Counted from the first letter of the stretch, positions 11,519-24,995 are shown. The stretch is 64,000 nt of DNA from Macrobrachium rosenbergii (GCF_040412425.1 NC_089744.1:32622243-32686242); one strand, 5' to 3'. Program-made: numbers and translations. The notes: a model not told the origin generated them from the sequence alone.

Positions 11519-12164
11519 GCTTATCTGAATAAGTTTAAAGTTATGAAAAACGTCATGCGAGTGAATGAAATTGCGTTTTAGATTATTATCATTACCCTTT
11601 TTTTTAAGAATTTCAGTTTATATTATTCGTCGTGCATTTATGATAATTTACCCCTGTAGTTATTAGTACCTGTGAAACGATGAAGAATATTTTTAGCCCA
11701 ATTCTCCAGACTCACAATCCTTGTCATCAACATTACCATTGAGTTTATTTTTAAATGAATTTTATTTAAGTTCTTGTTTGGTTAACGTCGTCGTCTTCCA
11801 TACTTCTTATTTTCAATCTGATTCTATCTGTAGAACGTTTTGTCCCGTCATTAAAATTATTTTGTCTATCGACAGCTAACGTTTTTACTTTTCTCTCGAA
11901 TGACTCAAACCTGTGTTCAAAGAGAATAAGATAAAGATTGCTTCCCTGCTCATTAAGTGTGGTGCAAATGCCTTTAAACCTTCCATTATATGTCCTTGTC
12001 TTTTTTTTTTTGATGTTGCAATCCCTGTCTTCCTCCTCCTCCGCGACCTTTGTCGTTTATTCTTTTCTTTTTATTCATGCTCCTGGTTTTGTGTGTACGT
12101 GTAGGTTTAGTTGCTGGGAATCCCATATCCACATGCATGCCATGGATAGTTTATGCCTGGACTC

Positions 12165-12168
<4 letters not shown>
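11517..12168. other. No recognisable gene
   Basis: No supported gene or repeat was seen between the two GA tracts. Confidence 0.4.

Positions 12169-12231
<63 letters not shown>
12169..12231. repeat. (GA)n microsatellite
   Basis: Pure GA run. Confidence 0.95.
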
Positions 12232-12233
<2 letters not shown>

Positions 12234-12591
12234 TTTCATACCTAGCAACAGTAAGAGTGTTCACAGAAGTTAGACGCAAATGTTGCTGAAATTGCAGCCA
12301 AGCAGGTGTTTGTATTCTTCCTACCTTTGTATTCTTCCCACCTTTGCGAAGTGTAGCCATGGTGGATGAAATCCGCTTCGCAGGCTTTCACGATTCTCGT
12401 TAGAGATTTCGATTCCTTTCGAATCGTCAGACGTTCGGCTCGAATGAAAGGTTTAAGTCTGTAGGCATTACACATCATTTCACTCGATTCGTGATATAAT
12501 CCCCAGTTGGTGGAATTTTCTGGTGAACTTGATGTCGTAGTCCAGTGAATCATATTTTAACTTTTTACTGAAAAATAAATCTTGATACTGG

Positions 12592-12740
<149 letters not shown>

Positions 12741-13201
12741 AGAGAGTTCAAAAGCAACATATGCACCATGCAAATGCTTCCAGTTAAATTCAAACCCATC
12801 ACTTTACCACAACGACAGCGTCTGGAAGAACAGATATTGGCTCGATTACTATTATTCGCTAGTTTGGATATTTTTTATTTATTTTTTCATGAAACCTTTG
12901 CCACATCTTCCTTGTGGGTATGCCCGGTAGAGACTCGCTTCTCGTCAATTTTCATCCTTCTGCTTACATAATTTGGGCGGTTCCTGGGTATAAGTTTCAG
13001 CCTTCCCGAGCTGTTATTATGAAAGGCTGCTTATTACTTTCTGGTCGTGTAATTGTTCCTAAAGACCTTCAATTTCGTATTCAGTTTTCGTGCTCCTCTC
13101 AGACTGCTACTTTTCATTTTATCAAGTTAGCAGAAAGGCGTAGACTATCGAAAATGAACCACGTTTTCAGCAGAAATATGAGAAGCCTTCAATCTTTTAA
13201 C

Positions 13202-13204
<3 letters not shown>

Positions 13205-13259
<55 letters not shown>
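13205..13259. repeat. (CT)n microsatellite
   Basis: Pure CT run. Confidence 0.95.
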
Positions 13260-13261
<2 letters not shown>

Positions 13262-14026
13262 GCAAACTATGGACAATTTCTTGTTATTATATTATTATAA
13301 GTCACTTACTGGTAATTTAGGTAATTCCTAACTTCGAAAGCAATGCGAAATTGAGGAGAGAGTTTTTGGAATTGTGGGACTGGTGATTTCGGGAGAATGT
13401 TGATTTTGCAGTAATGTTATTGACGTGCCGAAATCACATTTAGTGCTAGTGCTGTAACATTCATAGTTAGAGGGAAAGAAAGAGGGTGAGATATATATGG
13501 TAAGAATAAAAATGAACTAATAGTTTTTCCAAACGTTTTCCCTAATAACTGTACAGTAAGTGGATAGGACGAAATTCCTTGAGATACTTGATTTGGTCTT
13601 TTAAAGTGACCAGCAGCCTCTCCTTGGTGGACACGCACGGCAGTGCATCGTGGCCATTATACCTGGACCATTTGCACTGAGCAATGCGTCCTGGATACCG
13701 TCGGATTAAAACTGGAATAGGCGGCAATAGGAACCCTTTTTAACTCAGCAGTGGAAGTCGGACTGTTTCCACCTCCACCCTCCTTTCTTTCATATCCCTT
13801 CTCCCTGTCTCATTCCCTTACTTCTTGCCCTATAAACTTTGGATCCAGGTCCAGGAATATCATGTCTTACTTATCTTTAAGCACATATGTCCTTCACAAT
13901 AAGTAAGCACTTGCAACACATGGGCGAAAGTTTACGAAATAGTATTTTTCAGTTTTTCCCCGGGGATTTTATCTTTGCCCTCATACATTTTAAGTAATGT
14001 TTTGATTTTAGCCATTGTAAGAACTG

Positions 14027-14030
<4 letters not shown>
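13260..14030. other. No recognisable gene
   Basis: No motif or long ORF that I can support. Confidence 0.4.

Positions 14031-14097
<67 letters not shown>
14031..14097. repeat. (CT)n microsatellite
   Basis: Pure CT run. Confidence 0.95.
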
Positions 14098-14099
<2 letters not shown>

Positions 14100-14448
14100 A
14101 AGGAGAAAAATGGAAAGGCTAGAGTGAAATTAATGTTATCAGCAGCCCCACACGTACCCCAAACTCATCTCACTGGCCAAGACGAAAGTTAATTTCATTT
14201 GTTTTGTGACTTTGCATTTACGCTCTGGACTTTCTTCGTCTTTGCATCATTTCCTTTTTTTCAGATGCCCAGTTTGCAGAATGATAGAAATTTGGTCTTG
14301 GTTAGGTTGTTAAAAAATTGGCATTAGGAATTTTTTACATGCATTCATATTATGCGATCGGTGCTATCGTGAAATACACAAACATTTGGAAACTTTTTGT
14401 TATGTTTAATGTAGATTTTTGTACGCTGTGCCATCTAGTTTTGTAATA

Positions 14449-14628
<180 letters not shown>

Positions 14629-14639
14629 TTCTGATGTTC

Positions 14640-15760
14640 GATAGAAATTTTTCTACAACTTTGTCGTCTAATTATTGCCAGAAATTCATAGCCAAGATAT
14701 AGCTGTCGTGTGCAGTCCTTGGTACATGGTTGTACCTGTATGTATGGCCCGTGTCTGTGACCCTGTGTGTGCGCACGTCATAATGCGTACGTTCGTTCGT
14801 GGCCGGGAGTGTGCATACGTGGCAGGGTTACTCCTCCGTTGCATTGGGTCGGTCGGGGACTTTGAGTCCAGCTTCTTGGGAATCTGCTGCCATTACATGA
14901 CGTCACCCACTGGGAGGAGACAGACAAGCCCTTCAGTGAATAACACCTCGAATCGCTCGACTTCAATTTAAACTCGATCGAGGAATTGTTGAATATTCTA
15001 TATCACTCATTTTTTTATCGTCAGTCTCTTCTCCCTCACTCTATCACTCTCAACATTCACGAGGGCTGAAACTCATACTTGCAAATATGACAACTAAATG
15101 CCGCTGAGCAAATTTATATTTGTATTATGTGTTGGCTGTTTATTTTAAGGTATTATTATCGTATGTTCTTTTGACGCTAGTTAATGTCATACAAATCCAT
15201 TAATTTACGATCCACATTGGATTGAGTACAAGTCACTATTTGGAAAACACGCTGGCAGTTTGTGTGATTGTATTAAGTAATAAGTTTTATTTTTTTCATT
15301 AATCTATCCCTTAACTTCCCCCCACCCCAGTCTTGTGTTATGGTTAGCCATTGCTTTCGATCATGTCCCCACTTCTAGTACTTTTGTTATGATTAGATTT
15401 GTAGTAGCTGTCGTCTGGATAGTTGACAGTTTGCACATTTAAAGCACAATTCATATTTTGTTTAGTTGCCTACAAGAGCTTTTTAGCAGTATTATGTACA
15501 GAGGCATGTGTAAATATAAACTTTTAGTTTTGATGAAATAGCTTTGTACAGTACGTAGACCTGATAAACACTTCTGGTACTTTTAAATATCAATAGAATC
15601 ATACTCACTACTTGTATGTATGTATGTTCGTGCGCGTATTTGGTATTTGTATAAAGTTTTCTGGCAATGAAGTGGAGGGGTTGGCGGCAAACGCTGATAT
15701 TTTTGTTGGCCATATTTTTTTCTCGATTCCAGCTACTAAATGTACGCATTTGTTTTTTTC
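14640..15760. other. No recognisable gene
   Basis: It contains a CpG-richer patch at about 14700-14960 with ORFs on both strands that match no family I know. The rest is AT-rich. Confidence 0.35.
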
Positions 15761-16017
15761 TCACTTCGTCGCTTCAGTCATTTTTCTAGTGTGTTTTTGC
15801 GTGCGATGGGCAACTGTTGCGAGTTGTGCTGACTCTGAGCGTCAGGCCCGATACGAGATAGCTCTGAGCTCTCTCAGTACCTCTTCGAGTGTGATGACGT
15901 GTAGGTGTACCAGTTAATATCCCCGTAGACTTGAGCATCGGCGTCAAAGATTCCTCCGCTTAGTGGCGTTGTGCTTACGTGACTGCTTAACAGTGGGCCA
16001 TCCTCGTTCGCAAAAAA
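15760..16017 (+). promoter_or_regulatory. Possible promoter/5' UTR region upstream of a candidate first exon
   Basis: A CpG-richer stretch in an AT-rich setting, leading into an ATG in good context (AAAAAAATGGG) at 16018. No TATA box is evident. The role as GMPPB promoter is inference, resting on the reading-frame match described for the next feature. Confidence 0.25.
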
Positions 16018-16036
16018 ATGGGTTTCGGCGGCAAAG
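16018..16036 (+). CDS. GMPPB: Candidate first coding exon of GMPPB (6 codons plus 1 base)
   Basis: ATG at 16018 opens MGFGGK and is followed by a GT donor at 16037 (AAAG/GTAATT) after one base of the next codon. The proven GMPPB exon at 33553 starts behind an AG with two bases that complete that codon. Joining them reads [18 protein letters not shown] without a stop. This would extend the enzyme by 12 residues before the usual MKALILVGG start. The frame match has about one chance in three of arising by accident, and the implied intron is 17.5 kb. An untranslated upstream exon with translation from 33570 is the main alternative. Confidence 0.3.
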
Positions 16037-16119
16037 GTAATTAATTGTTTTTATTGAATTATCCTATTCGTACGACCTGTTGTGACGCTCAGTTTATGGG
16101 AGGTTAATGTTCAATGTAC

Positions 16120-16121
<2 letters not shown>

Positions 16122-16218
<97 letters not shown>

Positions 16219-16220
16219 TT

Positions 16221-16252
<32 letters not shown>

Positions 16253-16260
16253 TTATATAT
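16122..16260. repeat. (TA)n-(AC)n-(TA)n microsatellite
   Basis: A long TA tract with an AC block near 16220-16237. Confidence 0.95.
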
Positions 16261-16303
16261 TCATCACTTTCCATATTTTAGTGATTCAGTTATACATTTT
16301 ATA

Positions 16304-16309
<6 letters not shown>

Positions 16310-16376
<67 letters not shown>
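16310..16376. repeat. (TA)n microsatellite
   Basis: Pure TA run. Confidence 0.95.
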
Positions 16377-16380
<4 letters not shown>

Positions 16381-16433
16381 TGTGTTTATTTTCAATAACA
16401 TAGGTATCTGGTCAAGAGTTACCACTAGATTCC

Positions 16434-16540
<107 letters not shown>

Positions 16541-16588
16541 TGTTGTTGATAAAAATTACTTAAATATGTGGTAAAAGGTGACTAGTAC

Positions 16589-16593
<5 letters not shown>

Positions 16594-16666
<73 letters not shown>

Positions 16667-16668
16667 AT
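16594..16668. repeat. (TA)n-(GT)n microsatellite
   Basis: TA run followed by a GT run. Confidence 0.95.
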
Positions 16669-17033
16669 GTATATTATGTGTGTAATTGTTGTATTTTGTC
16701 TTTAATTTTTTTATTCTTTAATTTTTTATTATTTTATTATTAGTAAACTTTTACAGTAATTATTTTTAATGCATTTGTAATTGGAAATGCGCTGCAGTTT
16801 TGATTTCTTCCCATTTGTTTTGATTAGAAGTAAGTTTATATCTTGGTTTATAGATTTTTTTATAGATATGTGGATAAAAATGGTAGTTTATGTGTACGTA
16901 GTATTGTCTGTACTGTATATGTTCGGTATACTTATAGTCATCGTTAGTATGTGGGTGAGTTATCTACCGTATAACACCTGTAGACAGAACACGTAGCAGT
17001 CAGCGGGAAAGTAATTAAATATCAATGAACAAT

Positions 17034-17034
<1 letters not shown>

Positions 17035-17101
<67 letters not shown>
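17035..17101. repeat. (CT)n microsatellite
   Basis: Pure CT run. Confidence 0.95.
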
Positions 17102-17104
<3 letters not shown>

Positions 17105-17209
17105 TTTTGTGGCTATTTTGTTATATAACATTCAGTTTACAATTAGTCTTTAATTTTTAGACAAATATGTAATGAGGAAACTGAAAGCGTGATTGTCATT
17201 CAGGTTCAG

Positions 17210-17620
17210 ATAAATCTGTCCTCATTCCATGCCATTTAACGTCGCTGTGGGTCTTATTAAACAAACCCTGAAGAGGAGCAAGTGCAAGGACTCCTCTGGG
17301 AAGGACTTGACCGAGTCCTTCTAGGTGAGCATCTCGAAGCATTAAAATCCCCAGCGCGATATGATGCGAGTCTTCTTTTTGTTTATGAAGACGATGGTGA
17401 TGAAGGTGCCCTGCCCTTCGTTCGTCTTCTCCTCCTGCTAAGCCAACAGTCGACCCCCAACTGGGTCTTACCTGCTTGAGCCATGCCTGAGTGAGTAACG
17501 ACGGGGGTTAGGCCAGGTAAGGGATCCCGGCGGGGCCTTGTGATTCGGGCTGGGACCGGTCGACCGGGCAGGTCATTAGGATATTGCTCTGATCCAACGA
17601 AGGAGAAAAAGGACGAACCT
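17210..17620. other. GC-richer island of unknown role
   Basis: Clearly richer in G+C and CpG than its surroundings (for example around 17495-17575). It includes a 65-codon frame on the + strand at 17282-17479 that I do not recognise and a donor-like CAGGTAAGGG near 17514. It could be an untranslated exon or promoter, or an old repeat. Confidence 0.25.
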
Positions 17621-19380
17621 AAGACTTTTTTTTTTTAATAGCACATCAGTGGTCATTGATTCCTCTTTTGTATGTGTGGCCTTGAAGCATTTACAACACT
17701 TTCAGTCGTTAATTAGAAGGGATTCATGAACGTGACTCCTTTTTAATCCATCTGATAACCATGAGTTAAAGCATGCTGTTTAAGGGGTAGGGACAGTACT
17801 GTGATATATTAAAACAGACTCTGCTCCAGGGCTGTCTTGCGGTTTTGCCACGTCACAGTCATTTGGCGGGAAGTGACCAGCCTAGTATGTAAATATGCTA
17901 TGCTGTATGCTTAGAAACTTGTATAGAACAAATGTCTTACGTAACGTTTTAAATGTCTGTTCTCATCTTGCCATATGGCGTATCCACTTGTACTTGTTCC
18001 GGTATTTGTTAGATTTTGTTGGCTCTGTCTGTACAGATGTTCATTGATGAACGTGGCAACTGCGTATTAGTTTGATGTGAAAGTTAATCTGATTCTGAAG
18101 TCTTTCATTAAATGTTTTTAACCGTTCTTCCTAACTGGGTAACCAAATATTCTTGTAGTTTGAAGGACAAGAAAAACGAACTTTTCATTTGCAAAGAAAA
18201 TAACCCAAAAGAGGACCATCGAACTTTGTTTGTAAAAGTGGCTGGATATCGATGCCATCTCACCTTTCCCCGTGAGGGAGGGATCGTATCAGGTTGGTCC
18301 CTCCACCCAAACTATTTAGCCATTGATCGTAGACTTCTGCTTGACCATTTTTCCCGTATTTTGGTCATAGTTTATAAAAATGCTGCTGAAGACTGTACTG
18401 GACCAGGTATAATTATATCCGTCGATGGTTATCGAAGTATAATTATATCAACCGATAATTGACTATCGAAATGTATTTATATCCGCCGATAATTGATTGA
18501 TTTTAGGTGGGCGTGGTTTTGATATATTTCTCTCTTACCATGGGACTGGGTCGACAAATTTTTATATGACAGTTGTATTTCATGACTGACTTCTGCTTTG
18601 TGTGCCAGCAATATGACCATTGCATTTGAACTGAAGGTATTCAGTTTTTTAGGCAGGAGATTATTGTTGCCGTTGGGTGTTCGTTGATGTTTCCATGTTT
18701 CAGTAGACACGGCTTCAGCTCATTTTAGCTTTTGGTAGTTGCTCTTTTAATAAACTATTTTGGTTTGAAGTGGCGGTTGTATGTCATGAACTTGAAATAA
18801 ATGCTTTGATATTGCTCTCTGAGATTGCTATAACTCTTTCCTTTTGGCGGAAGTTTTGGTTAGTCTGACGTTTTATGTTGGAGAGAAGTACAGTTCTGTC
18901 TTGCAGTTGAATTGGCAGACTAGGCAAGGGCTCTCCTTCCCCTTGGCAGCTGATTTAAAGCCTTCAAGGTTTTCATTCTTGGTAGTAAATGGTTTTGTTT
19001 ATTGAGTGATTATGCACCACTTTATTGAGTGATCACTGTATCATTCAATACTCCTTTTTCTTGTAGCTTTTTCTTCCTGTTGGTATCGGTCTTGGTAAAA
19101 CTGTTTATGATAATGAAACAGTCTTTGTATTAATTTCCGTTGTATATCGTGTAGTTTCATCATTGATTTATCCTTGAAAATATCAATAAATGTGTTTGTA
19201 TGCAGTTATTTGGAATTGGTTATTTAAATAATATCGACATAAAAATCGACACCTGTGGTGATGCAAATATAACCAATCTTAATTCGTACTGAAGCCTAGT
19301 GGACATTACTATGTGAACCTAATATGAAACTTTTTGTTCTTTTTAGTTTCTAGAAAACAGTTCTCATTCGTGATGGAATA
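17621..19380. other. No recognisable gene
   Basis: Only a small three-fold repeat of about 34 bp at 18406-18500 (words ATAATTATATC and CGATAATTGA) stands out. A 116-codon frame at 18112-18462 matches no family I know. Confidence 0.35.
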
Positions 19381-19683
19381 GTGTCCCAGTATTAAGTATA
19401 CCTTAGTTTTACCAGCCCACTGAGCTGATTAACAGCTCTCCTAGGGCTGGCCCGAAGGATTAGACTTATTTTACGTGGCTAAGAACCAATTGGTTACTTA
19501 GCAACGGGACCTACAGCTTATTGTGGAATCCGAACCACATTATAGCGAGAAATGAATTTCTATCACCAGAAATAAATTCCTCTAACTCTTCATCATCCGG
19601 CCGGGGAATTGAACTCCGGCCCATCGAGTGACAGTCCGCAGCTCTACCGACTCACCCAACGAAGAGCTGTGTCCCAGTATTAA
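19381..19683 (-). mobile_element. tRNA-derived SINE with 15-bp target site duplication
   Basis: The element spans about 19396-19668 on the minus strand and is flanked by two exact copies of GTGTCCCAGTATTAA (19381-19395 and 19669-19683). Read on the minus strand, the head has an A-box-like GGTGAGTCGGTAGAGCT and a B-box-like AGTTCAATTCC, the internal RNA polymerase III promoter of tRNA-derived SINEs. The body contains GGTCCCGTTGCTAAGTAACC and ends with AAACTAAGGTATACTT. The perfect duplication shows insertion by target-primed reverse transcription and suggests a fairly recent event. The tRNA head is degenerate and is not a working tRNA gene. Confidence 0.9.
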
Positions 19684-20629
19684 AGTGTCCATGGCAATTG
19701 CAGATCAAATTTTTCGTGGTATTGTGGGAAGGCATGGAAATCCTACTGTGAACAACGTCAAATTGTTATCAGTCATGATCATCCGAAGGACTTATGTTTA
19801 CGTCTGCCAAGGGATTTTTTTTTTTTTTTTTTTTTTTGCAAAGGCCAGGGGCTGAGAACCTCATTATCTTTTCTTAAAGGATGAAAGATTATGGGCGTAA
19901 AGAATAATAGAAGCAGGAAGGGAATTCTTGCGCTTGGGAGTAGACGGAAAGAAAGGGGGAACAGCATTGCTACTTCAGGCATTAGCAAGTAAATTCTTCA
20001 GGAAGTTCTGAATCGTGCGTGCTCATTCTTATCTGCTCTGTGAACTGGTACATTCTTATCTTCATATCAGTAAACATAGACATTTTCTCATGGCGAGGAA
20101 TGTTGATGCAGACAATACGTAAATCGGCTTTTTTTTTCTTATATTCTGATACTGGGAGAGTTGCTAAGCCACTTCTTTCTGAACGAACTTTGTGGTTTGC
20201 ACTAGGACGAAGTAGGCTAGTATTAGAAATTGTGCTTTGCAGTGGTATTAAGTTGTACTTTGTAGTGATATTCATTTGTTGAGGCTGTCCACCGTGTTTA
20301 GTGATGTAGCTGTGGGTCATCTGTTTATCTACCAGAGAGTTACCGCTTGAAAGACAGCATCCTTGATTATATATCTTTTTGATTTAGTGATTAACTGGAT
20401 GATATTAACAGACATTATTTGGAGGATTTGTCCAGCATTAAAACACATTACTGAAGTGTTAGATACTTTGATACTTGGAAATTGTCTGAACTCAGTGCAA
20501 AAAACCGTGTTTGAAGAGGACTGGCAAAGTATTTTTTCAAGAGACCGTAGGTATTGTAATTTTCTCCAAGCTGCAACTTAAAAAAAATCAAGAATTACTG
20601 CTTTGTAATGGGTGAGAAAGAACATGAAT
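19684..20629. other. No recognisable gene
   Basis: No supported feature; a poly-T run lies at about 19816-19837. Confidence 0.4.
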
Positions 20630-23600
20630 GAATGATTGTGTATTGAGTGGGAAAGGGTAGGAGAATTTGCCCTACAGTTGTTATAACAGAGAAGGAATGA
20701 CTTCCATATTTGGTAGAAACTAACAGGGATGACTGCTTAATATTGGGTAAGAAAGACCCAGAATGTCTGCTCTTTATTGGATGGGCAGGAACATGAATGT
20801 CTGCTCTGTACTGGTAGGAAAGAACAAATGAAAGCTGAATTTTGTCAAGGAAAGAAGATAAATGTGTACTTTTTATTTGGGGTATATACTGGGAAAGACT
20901 AGAAAGACCAGGAAGACTGCTCTATAGTAGCTGGTAAAGATCTAGAATGAATGTTCTACATCGGATAGGAAAGAACAGGATTCTTTATTCTCTAGTTGGT
21001 GGGAAAGGGCAAGCATGGCTGCTCTATATGGGGTGGGAAAGAACAGGAAATAATGTTCTATACAGGGAAAGAATGGAGAGGAATTACTACTTAACGCTGA
21101 GTAGGAAAGGGAAGGCATACGGCTGTATATTGGGTTTGAAATTATTGGAAGGTCTACTTTTTTTTTTTTTGGGGCGGGAAAGAGCAGGATTGAATGCTCT
21201 GTAATGGAGAGGACAGATAGGAAAAACTACTCTCTGTTGTGTAGGGCAGAACAGGAAGGTCTGCTTTTTTTTTTCTTTACCTGGGAATGTACAAGAATGG
21301 ATGTTCTAACTGAATGGGAAAGGGCCGAAGTAACTGCTTTACATTGGTGGGAAATGACAAGAACGACCACTCTATATTGGATAGTAGAGAGCAGAAAGAT
21401 CAGCGCTCTAATAGCTGGGAACGGGAGGAAATAAGTGCTGTACTCTGGGTTGGTAAGAACAGGAAAGACTTATGTATTGGGTTAGTAAGAACTGGAAAAA
21501 CTTATGTATTGGTTGGTCAGAACCAGAAAGACTTATGTATTGGGTTGGTAAGAACCAGAAAGACATATGTATTGGGTTGGGAAGAACTGGAAAGACTCAA
21601 GTATTGGGTTGGTAAGAACTGGAAAGACTTATATATTGGGTTGGGAAGAACCACAAAGGCTGATGTATTGGGTTGGTAAGAACAGAAAGGCTTATGTATT
21701 GGTATGGTAAGAACCAGAAAGACTTACATTGGGTTAGGAAGAATCAGAAAGACATATATTGGGTTAGGAAGAACCAGAAAGACTTATGTATTGGGTTGGT
21801 AAGAACAGTAAAGACTTATATATTGGGTTAGTAAGAGCCGGAAATACTTATGTATTGGGTTGTAAGAACAGTAAAGACTTAATATATATATTAGGTTGGG
21901 AAGAACCGGAAAGACTTACATATTGGGTTAGTAAGAACAGGAAGACTTATTTATTAGTTTGGTAAGAACTGGAAAGACCTATGTATTGAGTTGTAAGTAA
22001 AGACATATATTGTGTTGGTAAGAACAGGGAAGACTATTATATATTGGGTTGGTAAGAACCAGAAGGACATATATTATGTTGGTTAGAACTGGAAAGACTT
22101 ATGTATGGGGTTAGTAAGAACTGTAAAGACTTATGTATTGGGTGTGTAAAACAGTAAAGACATATATTGGGTTTTGAACAACCAGAAAGACTTATGTATT
22201 GGGTTTGTAAGAATAGTAAAGACATATACTGTGTTGGGAAGAACCAGAAAGACGTATGTATTGGAATGGTAAGAAAAGTAAAGATTTATATATTGGGTTG
22301 AGAAGAACTAGAAAGACTTATGTATTGGGTTTGTAAAAATAGTAAAGACTAATATATTGCGTTGGGAAGAAGCGGAAAGACTTATGTATTGGGTTGGTAA
22401 GAACAGTAAAGACATACATTGGTTTGGGAAGAACCAGAAAGACATATATTGGGTTGGTAAGAACAGTAAAGACTTATATATTGGGTTGGGAAGAACTGGA
22501 AAGACTCAAGAACCAGAAAGACTTATGTATTGGGTTTGTAAAAATAGTAAAGACTTATATACTGGGTTGGGAAGAACCGGAAAGACTTATATTGGGTTGG
22601 TAGGAACACTAAAGAAATACATTGGTTTGGGAAGAACCAAAAAGACTTATATTTTGGGTTGGCAAGAACAGTAAAGACTTATATATTGGGGTGGGAAGAA
22701 CTGGGAAGACTTGTGTATTGGTTGGGAAGAACCAGAAAGACTTATGTATTGGGTTGGTAAGAACAATAAAGATTTATATATTGGGTTGGGAAGAACTGGA
22801 AAGACACGAGTATTGGGTTGGCAAGAACTGGAAAGACTTATGTATTTGGTTGGGAAGAACCAGAAAGGCTTATATATTGGGATAGTCAGAAATGTATTGG
22901 GTTGGTAAGAACCAGAAAGGCTTATGTATTGGGATGATAAGAACCAGAAAGACTTATGTATAGGGATAGTAAGAACCAGGAAGACTTATTTATTGGGTTG
23001 GCAAGAACAGTAAAGACTTATATATTGGGTTAGTAAGACCTGGAAATACTTATGTATTGGGTTGGTAAGAACAGTAAAGACTTATGTATTGGGTTAGGAA
23101 GAACCGGAAAGACTTACATATTCGGTTGGTAAGAACAAGGAAGATTCTTATAAATTAGATTGGTAAGAACTGAAAAGACTTATGTATGTGGGGTGCAAGA
23201 ACAGTAAAGACTTATATATTGGATTGGGAAGAACCAGAAAGACTTACAAATTAGTTAGTAAGAGCAGGAAGACTCTTATATATTAGTTTAGTAACTGGAA
23301 AGACTTATGTATTGGTGTGTAAGAACAGTAAAGACATATATTGGGTTTTGAAGAACCAGAAAGACTTATGTATTGGGTTGGTAAGAACAGTAAAGGCATA
23401 TATTGGGTTAATATGAGTTGCAAAGACTTATGTATTGGGTGTTTAAAAACAGTAAAGACATATATTGGTTGGGAAGAACCAGAAAGATTTATATATTGGG
23501 TAGGTAAGAACACTAAAGACATATATTGGGTTGGTAAGAACTGGGAAGAATTATATATTTGGGGGTTGGTAAGAACAGTAAAGACTTAATTATTGGGTTA

Positions 23601-24315
23601 ATAAGAACTGGAAAGACTTATGTATTTGGTGTGTAAGAACAGTAAAGACATATATTGGGTTGGGAAGAACCAGAAAGACTTATGTATTGGGTTGGTAAGA
23701 ACAATAAAGACTTATATATTGGGTTAGTAAGAATTGGAAAGACTTATGTATTGGGTTTGTAAGAGTAGTAAAGACATACTGTGTTGGGAAGAACCAGAAA
23801 GACGTATGTATTGGGATGGTAAGAAAAGTAAAGATTTATATATTGGGTTGAGAAGCACCAGAAAGACTTATGTATTGGGTTTGTAAAAATAGTAAAGACT
23901 TATATATTGTGTTGGGAAGAAGCGGAAAGACTTAGGTATTGGGTTGGTAAGAACAGTAAAGACATACATTGGTTTGGGAAGAACCGGAAAGACATATATT
24001 TGGTTGGTAAGAACAGTAAAGACTTATATATTGGGTTGGGAAGAACTGGAAAGACTCAAGTATTGGATTGGTAAGAACCAGAAAGACTTATATATTGCAT
24101 TGGTAAGAACTGGAAAGACTTATATATTGGATTGGGAAGAACCGGAAAGACTCAAGTATTGGGTTGGTAGGAACCGGAAAGACTTATATGTTGGGTTGGT
24201 AAGAACTGGAAAGACTCATGTATTGGGTTGGTAAGAACCGGAAAGACATATATTGGGTTGGTAAGAACCGGAAAGACTTATATATTGGGTTGGTAAGAAA
24301 TGGAAAGTTGCTGTA
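20630..24315. repeat. Large minisatellite, unit about 32 bp
   Basis: From about 21440 to 24310 the word TATTGGGTTGGTAAGAACC followed by GGAAAGACTTA repeats with few gaps. Unit length is mostly 30-34 bp, so about 85-95 copies can be estimated from the length. Main variants are GGTAAG versus GGGAAG, ACCAG / ACCGG / ACAGT / ACTGG, and loss of a few bases before TATTGG. From 20630 to 21440 longer, more diverged units are seen (GGGAAAG, AACAGGA, TGCTCT words), apparently an older edge of the same array. Long open frames inside are a by-product of the repeat. It lies inside the putative first intron of GMPPB. Confidence 0.95.
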
Positions 24316-24994
24316 TTATGGGTAGAATAGAGTGTTGTAAATTGGAATTCACAGTTTGTCAGTGATTGTCTAGATAACCTCCTAAATACGCGCGCTCCCT
24401 TGTTAGTTATGGATGTGCGAGGGATAAGGTTGCTAAGTGTGCAGTCCTCGGAGTTGATGCCCTACGGCCAATTTTTGACAGGGAAGATTGAAGAATATGC
24501 TCCTTTCATAAGTTTAATAAATTGAATATTATGGTAGGTTAACCATGAAGACAAATATCTTGTTTTAATGTTTGGTTTCATAAATTATCGAATGAACATA
24601 AGTTAGAGAGCAACCTTGTTACTTTCTTTCCAGTCCTAAGAGAATATAATTTTATTTGCAAACTCATCTTTAAAAAAGGCTAACCATGACATAGTTCTTC
24701 TCACTCGCACACAGTTTTCACATTATACCTCTGTCGTTCTCACATGAAGATGACAATGTGTTGGTTCATTTATCATAAAAAAAAAAAATTCTTGTTTATT
24801 AAGCCAGCTCATGTATTCTTTTCATTGTTGGCATAAGAGATACTACCTGTACCGTGAATGCTGGACTAGATTATTGTTCGATGGTTTTCTCTCACTTTTC
24901 GGAACAATGTGCCGAGTCACGGGTGTCAGTTGTACATTTCCCAGATTTTACTTTCTCTTTCACGTTTGTCGATTTTTGGTGCACTGTCTAAGAA
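24316..24994. other. No recognisable gene
   Basis: No motif that I can support. Confidence 0.4.
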
Positions 24995-24995
24995 G

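Noticed and set aside
17282..17479. 65-codon ORF in a GC-richer island
   Set aside because: Unrecognised; kept only as part of the island description.
18112..18462. 116-codon ORF
   Set aside because: No recognised domain, no splice context, no repeat relation; a chance ORF is likely.
19597..19668. Free-standing tRNA gene
   Set aside because: The A- and B-box-like words are degenerate and lie in the head of a SINE bounded by target duplications.
21314..24234. Open frames of 60-120 codons with KDLYIGLVRTGKTY-like repeats
   Set aside because: Products of the 32-bp minisatellite. The unit is not a multiple of three and frames slip at every indel. No start or domain supports coding.
20630..24315. 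CRISPR-like array
   Set aside because: Direct tandem units with no unique spacers, in a eukaryotic setting.
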